IMG/VR virus record: IMGVR_UViG_3300037826_000057
Location: 1 to 64,000 of that record
Source: a virus
Direction: 5' to 3' (one strand)
DNA: 64,000 nucleotides
Part shown: one piece after another, positions 6,096 to 14,085 of the stretch
Numbering within the stretch: position 1 is the first letter of the stretch
Layout of the letters: the number at the start of each line of letters is the position of its first letter
The notes under the pieces: model-generated
Told to the model about the DNA's origin: nothing
The model's input: the letters and a program-made list of their open reading frames with translations, nothing else
Database searches by the model: none
Made by a program: the position numbers and the translations under genes

Positions 6096-7859
6096 ATGAA
6101 CCAAGAATATGTTTTTTCTCAAGGCGTGTTGGAGAGTGAGGTTATGCCCGACATCGGTGCTTATGATATTTTATTTCTAGACTTAGAAACCAGAGGTCTA
6201 GATGCTAGAAATGATGAAATTCTTTTAATGCAGCTGAGCACCAGAAATAAAAATATTTGGGTATTAGATGTTAGAAAATTAAACCTTAAACCTTTAATTA
6301 CTATGTTATCTGATATTAATCCCCTTATTGTAGCTCACAATGCTAAATTTGATTTAAAGTTTTTAAAGTATAATTATGATTACATGCCCAAAAGAATATA
6401 TTGTACTATGATTGCTAATGCTTTAATCAATAATGGAAGAGGTAAAGCATTTGTATCCCTCAGGGATTTAGTAGAGAAATTTGCTGATGTTCGCTTGAAC
6501 AAGGATGTGCGTGGAACATTTAAATATACTTATGGAGATTTAACACAGGATCAAATAAATTATGCAGCAGAAGATGTCATGTATATGCCGGAAATACTGG
6601 AAGCACAGATAGATACATTAAAAAGAGATAATTTAATAGATGTTTCAAAATTAGAGTTTGATGTACTTCCAGCTGCTATAGATATGGAATTAAATGGCAT
6701 ACTCATAGATCAGGCAAAATGGGAAAAGTTAGCTAAGACGCATAAAAAGAAACTATCTAATTTGGAAATGCGTATTGCCAAGTTGTTGGGCAATGTGGAT
6801 GTACAATCTTCGTTTTTAAATACTCCAAAAATAGGAATAAATCTTAATAGTCCGAAACAAGTAAAAGCAAAATTCAAGGAGATGGGAATTGATATTGAGG
6901 ATACGCGTGAAGATACTTTAAGTAAAATAGACCATCCATTTGCAGAGATGTTATTACAACATAGAGAATTATCTAAACAGGCGAGTACGTATGGTTTAAG
7001 CTTCTTAGATCACGTTGAAGAAGATGGACGTATTCGCTCACGCTATAATCAAATTGGTGCTACTACTGGTAGATGGAGCAGTTCTTCACCAAACCTTCAG
7101 AATATTCCAGCTGAAAAAGAATATCGCAGTTGTTTTATTGCTGAAGACGGGAATCTAATGATAACAGCTGATTTCTCTCAGGTAGAATTAAGAACTGTTG
7201 CAGTAGAAGCAAATGAGCCAGCAATGCTAGAAGAGTACAAAAAGAAAGATGCTGACTTACATACGCTAACAGCTTCACGCATTGAGGGTGTACCATTCGA
7301 TGAAGTTACTCCAGCGCAGAGAAGTATTGCTAAAAGTGTCAACTTCGGAACAGTATATGGAATTTCTAAATATGGACTATATCGTAAATTTAATATACCA
7401 TTGGAAGAGGGTGAAAGATTTATTAACGGATTCTTTGATGTATATCCAAATGTTAATGAATATATGCAACGCCAGGGTAGGAAAGGTATTTCCAAAGGTT
7501 ATAATACAACTAAACTTGGGCGTAGAAAATATTTTAAGCGTCCGCCTATTAATGATTCAGAATATGGGCGAAAAATGAGTAGTATTCGTAGGAGATCAGC
7601 TAATTTCCCGATTCAGGGTGGGGCTGCTGATATTATGAAACAAGCTATTGTTAATGTGTACAATGCTATTAAGCCATACGATGCTAAATTAATTAACACA
7701 GTACACGATGAACTTAGTGTTGAATTTTCAAAAGATCAGACAAGTGAAGTAGTTTCAACAGTTATTGATAATATGATGTTAGCCGGCGAACAAATTATGA
7801 GTGAGGATATGCGATGGAAAGTCGGCTCAAAAGTCGGCAAGTATTGGATGAAAGCGTAA
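6096..7859 (+). CDS. polA: Family A DNA polymerase with 3'-5' exonuclease
   Basis: 587 residues from ATG 6096 (GGAG 7 bases upstream; an in-frame GTG at 6090 is too close to it). The DEDDy proofreading exonuclease is visible: LDLETRG near residue 30, AHNAKFDLKFL near 80, YAAEDV near 158. Polymerase motifs follow: A, ADFSQVELR near 355; B, RSIAKSVNFGTVYG near 408; C, TVHDE near 536. There is no room for a 5' nuclease domain, as usual in phage replicative Pol A enzymes. Motif B keeps the Phe that disfavours dideoxynucleotides. It is the first gene of the rightward operon and the likely replicative polymerase. Confidence 0.95.
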   Translation: MNQEYVFSQGVLESEVMPDIGAYDILFLDLETRGLDARNDEILLMQLSTRNKNIWVLDVRKLNLKPLITMLSDINPLIVAHNAKFDLKFLKYNYDYMPKRIYCTMIANALINNGRGKAFVSLRDLVEKFADVRLNKDVRGTFKYTYGDLTQDQINYAAEDVMYMPEILEAQIDTLKRDNLIDVSKLEFDVLPAAIDMELNGILIDQAKWEKLAKTHKKKLSNLEMRIAKLLGNVDVQSSFLNTPKIGINLNSPKQVKAKFKEMGIDIEDTREDTLSKIDHPFAEMLLQHRELSKQASTYGLSFLDHVEEDGRIRSRYNQIGATTGRWSSSSPNLQNIPAEKEYRSCFIAEDGNLMITADFSQVELRTVAVEANEPAMLEEYKKKDADLHTLTASRIEGVPFDEVTPAQRSIAKSVNFGTVYGISKYGLYRKFNIPLEEGERFINGFFDVYPNVNEYMQRQGRKGISKGYNTTKLGRRKYFKRPPINDSEYGRKMSSIRRRSANFPIQGGAADIMKQAIVNVYNAIKPYDAKLINTVHDELSVEFSKDQTSEVVSTVIDNMMLAGEQIMSEDMRWKVGSKVGKYWMKA

Positions 7860-7877
7860 AATTCGTGAACTAAATAC

Positions 7878-7906
7878 TTGACAAAATGAGTGAGATGTGT
7901 TATAAT
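7878..7906 (+). promoter_or_regulatory. Promoter in front of recA
   Basis: TTGACA (7878-7883), 17-base spacer ending TGTGT, TATAAT (7901-7906), preceded by TTCGTGAACTAAATAC. The expected start point (about 7912-7914) is only a few bases before the recA ATG. Confidence 0.85.
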
Positions 7907-7917
7907 AAGAGTACAGT

Positions 7918-8934
7918 ATGAAAAAACTTAGTGATTTGACATTGAAGAAAATTAAAAAGACTTATGAGGAAGAGTCTTTGTATCTTGTTTCGGAGTTTCC
8001 TAAACAAGAAGTTGAAGTAATTCCAACAGGCGCTTTATTATTGGATGAAGCATTAGGAGTTGGTGGTATTCCAAAAGGCAGAGTAACAGAGATTTATGGC
8101 CCACAGAGTGTTGGAAAAACAACCTTGTGTCAGCATATAGTGGCTAATGCTCAAGCTCAAGGTGACCTTGCTACAATTATTGATGTTGAACATGCTTTAG
8201 ATATTGATTATGCTAGGCGATGTGGAGTTAAATGGGATGAATTATATTTATCTCAACCAAATTTTGCTAAAGAGGCATTAGGTGTTGCTGAAATTCTTAT
8301 AGAAAGTGGAGAAGCTGATTTAATTATTATTGATTCTATAGCTTCTCTTTCACCAGAAAAAGAAAGTGAAGGTGAGTTTGAAGATAAAAATGTAACTGGA
8401 ATGCAACGTGCTAAATTGCTTAATGTATTTTTCCGTAGAGTATTACCGGATTTACAGAAGCACAATGTAGCTTTAGTTTTAACTAATCAGATGCGTGATA
8501 ACACTAATTCCTTTTGGGGTGGATTAGTTACGATGGGAGGTCACGGTGTAAAATATTATTCAAGTGTTAGAATTAAACTTTGGAGAGATTCAACTATTGA
8601 AGATTCGGGACAAGAAATAGGTCAGGTAGTTGAAGCCACTATTAAAAAGAACAGAGTAGCTCCCCCATTTAAGAAAGCTAAATTCTCAATTGTTGGTAGT
8701 GATGGGATTGATAAAGCGGGGGATGTACTTAATACAGCAGTTGAAATTGGTGTTATTCAGAAACGCGCTTCTTACTATAAGTATAAGGGAGATGTACTTG
8801 CGCAAGGCGAAGCTAATACCATAAAACATTTAAAGGAAAATCCAGAACTAGTTAAGGAGCTGGATGCAAAGTGCAGAGACGAGTTGTTTGGAGCAGATAC
8901 AGGAGAAGTAGAAGAGGAGAGTAAAAATGTCTGA
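7918..8934 (+). CDS. recA: RecA recombinase
   Basis: 338 residues. Walker A is GPQSVGKTT at residues 61-69; Walker B is LIIIDSIASL; the L2 region follows near VLTNQMRDN. The C-terminus is acidic (GEVEEESKNV), as in cellular RecA. Role: homologous recombination and probably recombination-dependent phage replication. There is no Shine-Dalgarno sequence before ATG 7918 and the TATAAT box ends only 11 bases upstream, so the transcript from this promoter would be leaderless or nearly so. It overlaps the next gene by 8 bases. Confidence 0.95.
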   Translation: MKKLSDLTLKKIKKTYEEESLYLVSEFPKQEVEVIPTGALLLDEALGVGGIPKGRVTEIYGPQSVGKTTLCQHIVANAQAQGDLATIIDVEHALDIDYARRCGVKWDELYLSQPNFAKEALGVAEILIESGEADLIIIDSIASLSPEKESEGEFEDKNVTGMQRAKLLNVFFRRVLPDLQKHNVALVLTNQMRDNTNSFWGGLVTMGGHGVKYYSSVRIKLWRDSTIEDSGQEIGQVVEATIKKNRVAPPFKKAKFSIVGSDGIDKAGDVLNTAVEIGVIQKRASYYKYKGDVLAQGEANTIKHLKENPELVKELDAKCRDELFGADTGEVEEESKNV

Positions 8935-9202
8935 AGGAGTTAAAATAGAAAGGGTTTTTAATCTAGGAGAATATAAATCTTTACGAGCGGTGTTAAAAGA
9001 TTCTGATTTAACAAGAAGTGAAAAACGCCAAACATTCATTGAGAGAGTGGCAGATGCTCACGAGCTGTTCTTTTTGCACCAGATTATGGAAGCTGACCTG
9101 TACGATAAACCGAGTAAGAAAGAAATTTGGGAAAAGAAACTAGAGAGTCTAGAAGAAACTAGAGAACGTTTTAAAGAAGAATATAAACTAGAGGAGGTAT
9201 AA
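8927..9202 (+). CDS. Small helical hypothetical protein
   Basis: 91 residues, starting within the end of recA and ending 1 base before the SSB-like gene. Its ribosome site (AGGAG) lies within the recA coding sequence. The C-terminal half is charged helix (KKEIWEKKLESLEETRERFK). Coupling between recA and the SSB-like gene suggests a role in recombination or replication, but no family is recognised. Confidence 0.6.
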   Translation: MSEGVKIERVFNLGEYKSLRAVLKDSDLTRSEKRQTFIERVADAHELFFLHQIMEADLYDKPSKKEIWEKKLESLEETRERFKEEYKLEEV

Positions 9203-9203
9203 G

Positions 9204-9962
9204 ATGGGATTTTTTAATGAGGATGATTATAAAGGCAATCGAAAAGAAAATCGTGTTAGTCGTTGGCTAAGTGTTGATGAAGGTGCACCGGTCGTGGTGC
9301 AGGTGCTTGACGAGCATCCCACACACGTTTATACCCACTGGATGGCTGATGGTGAAGGTCGGCGTTTAGGCTTCACTTGTCTAGGCAATGAGAAGTGCCC
9401 AGTTTGTCAGAGAAATAACCGTATCAATTGGGATAGAGATCATGCAGATTATGTTTCTCGTGGTAACCGTTACCGAGTTAATGTGCTAGATTTGACACCG
9501 GTTATTGAGTGCCCTGAGTGTGGTTCTGTTTATTATGAAACTGCTGCACCAGCAACGTGTAATGCTGATGGGTGTGGAGCTAATTTACGAGATATTGATT
9601 CTGAACCTTTGATGGAAGTGCGTATTCTGGAGAAGGGGCCGAGAATTATGCAGCACCTGGATGCTCTAGATAATGATGAACACCCTCTTACTGGAGAGGT
9701 TATGAGTTTGCAAGAGTTTCCTGTCAGGATGTCAGCACGCGGTACTGGGCTTGATAAGGTTACAACAATTAGTCCGCAAATGCCACGTGATATTGATGTG
9801 GAGATGTTTGATAAGTATGACCTAGATGAGGTTGGTTTGACTCTTACCGCTGATGAAATTGAATATGTGATGAATGGTGGTACTTATAGTGATATTTTCT
9901 CAGCTCGTAATGCTGAAGAAGAAGTTGAAGAATCTGTTGAAGATGAAGAGGTGCCGTTCTAA
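9204..9962 (+). CDS. Single-stranded DNA-binding protein with zinc sites
   Basis: 252 residues. The centre has two Cys clusters: CLGNEKCPVC near residue 65, and CPEC ... CNADGC near 105-130. The segment RYRVNVLDLTPV suggests a beta-barrel OB-type core. The C-terminus is acidic and ends EEVPF, closely matching the conserved acidic hydrophobic tip of SSB proteins that recruits replication partners. The layout resembles T4 gp32-like phage SSBs rather than E. coli SSB. It sits between recA and the helicase genes. Confidence 0.75.
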   Translation: MGFFNEDDYKGNRKENRVSRWLSVDEGAPVVVQVLDEHPTHVYTHWMADGEGRRLGFTCLGNEKCPVCQRNNRINWDRDHADYVSRGNRYRVNVLDLTPVIECPECGSVYYETAAPATCNADGCGANLRDIDSEPLMEVRILEKGPRIMQHLDALDNDEHPLTGEVMSLQEFPVRMSARGTGLDKVTTISPQMPRDIDVEMFDKYDLDEVGLTLTADEIEYVMNGGTYSDIFSARNAEEEVEESVEDEEVPF

Positions 9963-9977
9963 GGAGCATTAAATTAA

Positions 9978-10343
9978 ATGCTGGCACAAAAGCTGTATGA
10001 AGAGTTACAATCAGCGGAAAAGAAGTATCTGGTGCTAGCTAAAGTATTCTCTAAGGTCTTTGGGCGCAAGCTAAGAAAGAATGAGTGGGGGTTCCTAAGA
10101 AAAACTATCAATCTTTATGGAGCTGATATAGTTTTTTGGGCAATGTTAAATAGTATGCATATTAAATCTGATGGAACCCCACTCAAGTATGTTTATAAAG
10201 TAGCTTGTAATATGGCCAAAGAAGAGATAGAAAAGGAAAAGAAAGTAAGTACCAACCTTAGGAATATGATACAAGAAGCTAGAAAATTTGAGCGTCCTGA
10301 TTGGGACACCATAATCAGAAAGGAAAAGGATGCCTCTAGTTAA
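9978..10343 (+). CDS. Hypothetical protein, possible helicase-loading accessory
   Basis: 121 basic, helical residues (KLYEELQSAEKKYLVLAKV ... FGRKLRKNEWGFLRKTI). It overlaps the DnaB gene by 14 bases. Phage helicase loaders commonly lie just before dnaB, and the helical basic character fits, but no loader motif or ATPase site is visible. The function is inferred from position only. Confidence 0.55.
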   Translation: MLAQKLYEELQSAEKKYLVLAKVFSKVFGRKLRKNEWGFLRKTINLYGADIVFWAMLNSMHIKSDGTPLKYVYKVACNMAKEEIEKEKKVSTNLRNMIQEARKFERPDWDTIIRKEKDASS

Positions 10344-11631
10344 ACCACATAGAAAAAAATCAGAAAAAGCTATAATTAAATGTTTGTTACAGGATAAAGA
10401 GCTTTATTATACTTATGACAAGCAACCAGCTGCATATATGTTCTTTTTTAGGGAAAATGCAGTTGTATTTGGTGTTATTAAAAATTTAATAGATAAATCT
10501 CAACAACCAGATGAAATTTTAGTGTCTAATACATTAAAGGAAAATGGGCAATTTGAAACTATAGGCGCTGAAGGTTATTTTGATAGTTTAGAAGATACAG
10601 AAGTTTTACTTTCAAATTACCCTGAGTATGTTGATAGTGTATCAGAAAGTTATTTATTGCGTGAAATTATATCTGCTGGCAATAATATAAAAGAAATTGC
10701 ATATAGCGGAGATGTGGATGAAGCATTAGAATTTTTGTATCAAAGTAGTGATAGGATTTTTAAGAAGGCTAGTAGCGAGCGTAGTGATTCTGTAGAAATA
10801 TCTGACCTTTTATCAGAAGAATTTCAGAGTTTGTTGGAGCGTATTCAAAATCCTGGTGAAACGGGTATGAATACTTTATTTGAGGATTATGATTTACTGA
10901 CAGGGGGTTTATACCCTACTGATGAAATTATAATTGCCGCGCGCCCAAGTATGGGTAAGACATCTTTTATGCTAAGATGGATGTTGAATTTAGCTAAGCA
11001 GGAAATACCGTGTGCTTGTTTTTCATATGAGATGTCTAAGTCCCAATTAATTCAACGCCTACTATCAATGCAATCCAGAGTAGAACTTTCTAAGATTAGA
11101 ACTGGAAGAATTGGTGAAGATGAATATGAGATAGTGGCAGAAGCTAATAATTACCTTAGCTCTTTACCAATGTATTTTAGTAATGATGTTACTGCTCCAG
11201 TTACTCAGGTCACAAATGAGGCTAAGCGTTTAGTACGCAAGCACGGGATTCAGGCTATTTTCATTGATTATTTACAATTGATGCCGCATAAAATGCAGTA
11301 TGCAACTCAAGAATTAGGTAGTATAGTGCGCCAACTGAAAAATTTAGCAATGGGTAGTGATATTTCAGTAATTACTTTAAGTCAGTTAAATAGGCGTGTT
11401 GAGCAGCGCCAAGATAAACGCCCGTTGTTATCCGATTTGCGGCAATCTGGAAATATTGAGGAACATGCAGATGTAGTATTGATGTTGTATAGAGAAGAGA
11501 TGTATAATCCTTCTCCACAAAATAAGGGGGATGCTGAACTTTTAATTAGGAAGAATCGTAATGGGCCAACAGGCTCACTTCCACTGATATTCAAATCAGA
11601 AGTAGTTGATTTTCAACCGGTTGAATTTTAA
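10330..11631 (+). CDS. dnaB: Replicative DNA helicase, DnaB family
   Basis: 433 residues. The N-terminal ~150 residues form the helical DnaB-N region; the C-terminal RecA-like domain has Walker A AARPSMGKTSF near residue 205, Walker B IFIDYLQLM near 313, and the H4-like/arginine-finger stretch SQLNRRVEQRQDKRP followed by LRQSGNIEEHADVV. It unwinds duplex DNA at the fork. It starts inside the preceding gene; the promoter at 11653 follows its stop. Confidence 0.93.
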   Translation: MPLVKPHRKKSEKAIIKCLLQDKELYYTYDKQPAAYMFFFRENAVVFGVIKNLIDKSQQPDEILVSNTLKENGQFETIGAEGYFDSLEDTEVLLSNYPEYVDSVSESYLLREIISAGNNIKEIAYSGDVDEALEFLYQSSDRIFKKASSERSDSVEISDLLSEEFQSLLERIQNPGETGMNTLFEDYDLLTGGLYPTDEIIIAARPSMGKTSFMLRWMLNLAKQEIPCACFSYEMSKSQLIQRLLSMQSRVELSKIRTGRIGEDEYEIVAEANNYLSSLPMYFSNDVTAPVTQVTNEAKRLVRKHGIQAIFIDYLQLMPHKMQYATQELGSIVRQLKNLAMGSDISVITLSQLNRRVEQRQDKRPLLSDLRQSGNIEEHADVVLMLYREEMYNPSPQNKGDAELLIRKNRNGPTGSLPLIFKSEVVDFQPVEF

Positions 11632-11652
11632 CCATTAGTATTAAACCGGAAC

Positions 11653-11680
11653 TTGACAAGGTAGTTTTGATGTGTATAAT
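11653..11680 (+). promoter_or_regulatory. Promoter inside the replication block
   Basis: TTGACA (11653-11658), 16-base spacer, TATAAT (11675-11680), in the 66-base gap after dnaB. The next ATG is at 11698, so the leader is about 10 bases. Confidence 0.75.
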
Positions 11681-11697
11681 GGAGGATAGAGAGAAGT

Positions 11698-12132
11698 ATG
11701 GGGAATCGCTCAAGACGCGCAGGCAATCGTTGGGAGAGGGATACAGTGAAGGAGTTAGGCGGGCAGCGTCAGCCAAGTTCTGGAGCTTTTGGAACCCAGC
11801 ATAATGACGCTGCATTACAGGGAGATGTTGTTCTAGAATATCCGTGGCTTTGCAGGCCAATTATCCTAGAGTGTAAATATGGATATGGCTCGGATAAATC
11901 AATGCGAGTACAGAGGGAGTGGCTAGTAAAGATTAGAGAAGAAGCAAGAAATGCAAGGCGCTACCCGGCATTGGCCTTGAAGTTTAGAGATGTTACATAT
12001 GGTGATATTGATAGTGCTAAGATGATTTGTTTTAATTATGATGTCTGGAAGGAAATTGTAAATGAGATTAATTTAATTTACAATGAATATCTAGATTTAA
12101 TTAAAGAAGATTACGAAAGAGAAAACTCATAA
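11698..12132 (+). CDS. PD-(D/E)XK nuclease, Holliday-junction-resolvase-like
   Basis: 144 residues. The basic N-terminus NRSRRAGNRWERDTVKEL with an early Glu, then QGDVVLEYPW and PIILECKYGYG, gives the E ... D ... E-x-K order of the restriction-endonuclease-like fold. Size and layout fit Hjc/phage resolvases that cut branched replication and recombination intermediates. The assignment to resolvases rather than another small nuclease is inference. Confidence 0.65.
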   Translation: MGNRSRRAGNRWERDTVKELGGQRQPSSGAFGTQHNDAALQGDVVLEYPWLCRPIILECKYGYGSDKSMRVQREWLVKIREEARNARRYPALALKFRDVTYGDIDSAKMICFNYDVWKEIVNEINLIYNEYLDLIKEDYERENS

Positions 12133-12147
12133 AGAAAGGAATATATA

Positions 12148-12573
12148 ATGAATGATCTTATTGCTGGTTTTGAAAGTCCGATTGATGAATGGGTAGTTGT
12201 AGCTAGAGAGTTGTACAGGCAAGATAAAGAAGCAACGATGTGGGATTTAACAAAAATAATGTACGAGTATAAGACTGGGTGTGATTTTCCAGAGATCACT
12301 CCTGAAGAGGATATTGTTAATTTACATATACAGGGATATTCAAAGTCAGCGATTGCCAAAGAGTTAGATACGACCACTGGAGAAGTATCAGATATTTTAG
12401 GTAGTATAGGGTTTTCTGGATTCCGCTCTGCTCCAGAATACAGTCCGAAACAAGTTGGGGAGTTTTTCATAGAAGAAAAAGGTTCTGAGCCGGAATTAAG
12501 TAGATATATGCAGGAAAAATGTTTAGATGAATATATGATTTATCTTAAATGGAAGGAAGATAAAAATGCATGA
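12148..12573 (+). CDS. Helix-turn-helix protein
   Basis: 141 residues. Residues ~55-85, IVNLHIQGYSKSAIAKELD followed by TTTGEVSDILGSIGF, form a resolvase/sigma-type helix-turn-helix. The rest is unassigned. Good AAAGGAA site. It may regulate the operon; the target is unknown. Confidence 0.55.
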   Translation: MNDLIAGFESPIDEWVVVARELYRQDKEATMWDLTKIMYEYKTGCDFPEITPEEDIVNLHIQGYSKSAIAKELDTTTGEVSDILGSIGFSGFRSAPEYSPKQVGEFFIEEKGSEPELSRYMQEKCLDEYMIYLKWKEDKNA

Positions 12574-12940
12574 TTTAAAAGATTTAATTCCAGACTTTGA
12601 TGAAATGGAGGAGCTTGCTGCTCTTATGGCAGAAGCTAAGGCTAGAATGATTTACTTGGAATCAGAAATTGAATCATTACAGGCTAAATTTATTCGTCAG
12701 GCTCTTACAAACAGTGATTATTGGCCGAAGAATAAACCACCAACTATGTCATATTGTAATTCAGTAGTTGCCAAAATAGGTAATACAGAAGAACAAGAAG
12801 AGAAATTACGAAAGCTCAGGCTTGATTTGAGTGATGCTGAAGAGACATATAGGCATTTAAAGAAGTTAATAGATTTGCGCCAGGACAAATTAAATCTATA
12901 TAGAACTGAAAGTGCAAATAAAAGAAAGTCATTTATGTAA
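12566..12940 (+). CDS. Coiled-coil hypothetical protein
   Basis: 124 residues, overlapping the preceding gene by 8 bases. Two long charged helices (EELAALMAEAKARMIYLESE and EEKLRKLRLDLSDAEETYRH) flank a short loop with Trp and Pro. It ends 5 bases before the Cas4-like gene. No family recognised. Confidence 0.55.
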   Translation: MHDLKDLIPDFDEMEELAALMAEAKARMIYLESEIESLQAKFIRQALTNSDYWPKNKPPTMSYCNSVVAKIGNTEEQEEKLRKLRLDLSDAEETYRHLKKLIDLRQDKLNLYRTESANKRKSFM

Positions 12941-12945
12941 GGGGT

Positions 12946-13722
12946 ATGATGATATTAATATCGAAATCAATGCTGGAAGATTATGTGGACTGTAAGCGTA
13001 AAGCTTGGTTCCACAAAGAGGGTTATGAAACAGAGGATACAGCTAGTCTTATTCTTGGTAGAAATGTGCATAATATGATTGAAGCAGAAGCTAATGGAGA
13101 GGATAATGTATTAAAAAAGTACAGGGATAAACTAGCTAGGCAATTGGACAACACAGATATAAAGTTTTATCGTGGGCAGTATATTGGTAAACTGCTTAAA
13201 ACTTTAAATAAGTGTTATTATAATTATTTAGCAATTGATGAAAAACTTGCACCTGTTATTGCTTCAGAGGAGCGTTTTTCAATACCTTATGATGATGGTG
13301 TAAAAGTTGTAGGTGTGTTTGACCAATTGCGTGAGGGCAATATAATTATGGAATGGAAGTCTTCACGCAAGAAACCAAAAGAGGTTTACTTGAAGGCTGA
13401 TTTACAGGCAACAGTGTATACCTGGGCTTATATGCAGACACACAAACAAAAGCCCAAGTTTTATTATGTGCATCTGAGGTCTGGTGGGGTGTATGAAGTA
13501 ATAAGAGAAGATTTTTCATTAATGCATAGATTGTTTGAGGAGTATATAAGGGATTTTAGAAATAATGAATGGACAAAACAACGCAGCGCAAGAAAATGCC
13601 AATACTGTTGGTACAATGGGTACTGTTTTGAAGATGGCGAAGGTAGTGAATTGCTCTTTTCAGCAGTGGGAAGCCCTAAAAAACGTAAATCTAAATCATC
13701 CATTGACTTCTTTTCGTATTGA
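12946..13722 (+). CDS. Cas4-like RecB-family nuclease with four-Cys cluster
   Basis: 258 residues. Features of Cas4: Cys at residue 16 (DYVDCKRKAW), GRNVHNMIEAE near 45, an Asp in GVFDQL, the E-x-K pair in IIMEWKSS, the Gln of DLQATVYTWAY, and three further Cys at 218, 221 and 227 (CQYCWYNGYC) that with Cys16 would hold an iron-sulfur cluster. No cas1/cas2 or repeat array is nearby, so it is a stand-alone phage Cas4/RecB nuclease, probably for DNA end processing or recombination. It is co-transcribed with primase and the metallophosphoesterase. Confidence 0.8.
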   Translation: MMILISKSMLEDYVDCKRKAWFHKEGYETEDTASLILGRNVHNMIEAEANGEDNVLKKYRDKLARQLDNTDIKFYRGQYIGKLLKTLNKCYYNYLAIDEKLAPVIASEERFSIPYDDGVKVVGVFDQLREGNIIMEWKSSRKKPKEVYLKADLQATVYTWAYMQTHKQKPKFYYVHLRSGGVYEVIREDFSLMHRLFEEYIRDFRNNEWTKQRSARKCQYCWYNGYCFEDGEGSELLFSAVGSPKKRKSKSSIDFFSY

Positions 13723-13906
13723 TTTAGATATTGCTTTGGAGAAAGTAAATTTAAATTCTGCACAGAGGTTAGCAGTTAAATTAGTTAAACAGGGAAAGGG
13801 TTTAGACTCAAAGAAAATGAATGAACATTATAAGACAGCTTGTATAGCTATAGCTAAGTATTTGGGCGAAGATTATTTTTCTTATTTTAATGACAGAAAT
13901 GTATGA
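13634..13906 (+). CDS. Small hypothetical protein overlapping the Cas4-like gene
   Basis: About 90 residues; the frame opens at 13565 inside the Cas4-like gene and the true start is uncertain (ATG 13565 or 13634, or GTG 13648). Residues after the overlap (RIDLDIALEKVNLNSAQRLAV) are regular helix. It ends with TGA overlapping the next gene's ATG (ATGA). No family recognised. Confidence 0.45.
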   Translation: MAKVVNCSFQQWEALKNVNLNHPLTSFRIDLDIALEKVNLNSAQRLAVKLVKQGKGLDSKKMNEHYKTACIAIAKYLGEDYFSYFNDRNV

Positions 13907-14085
13907 AAATGTGTGAAATTTGTGGAAGCCCTAGTGAAGAGCGTATATGTGATTTGTGTTCTGAGCTTTTAGAGTCTGTGGACCAAAAAACTTTAAATGT
14001 ATTTCTACATTCAATGCGTAAAAAGCGTAGGGATAGACCAAAGAAAGTAGAGAGGGAAATGGAAGATTATGAAGATTTTGCGTAG
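13903..14085 (+). CDS. 60-residue zinc-ribbon protein
   Basis: MKMCEICGSPSEERICDLC gives two CxxC pairs 9 residues apart, a minimal zinc ribbon. It is followed by an acidic/basic helix. Start and stop overlap both neighbours. Function unknown. Confidence 0.55.
   Translation: MKMCEICGSPSEERICDLCSELLESVDQKTLNVFLHSMRKKRRDRPKKVEREMEDYEDFA

Noticed and set aside
12946-13722. Cas4 as part of a CRISPR system
   Set aside because: No Cas1/Cas2, effector or repeat array in the window; a phage nuclease is more likely.
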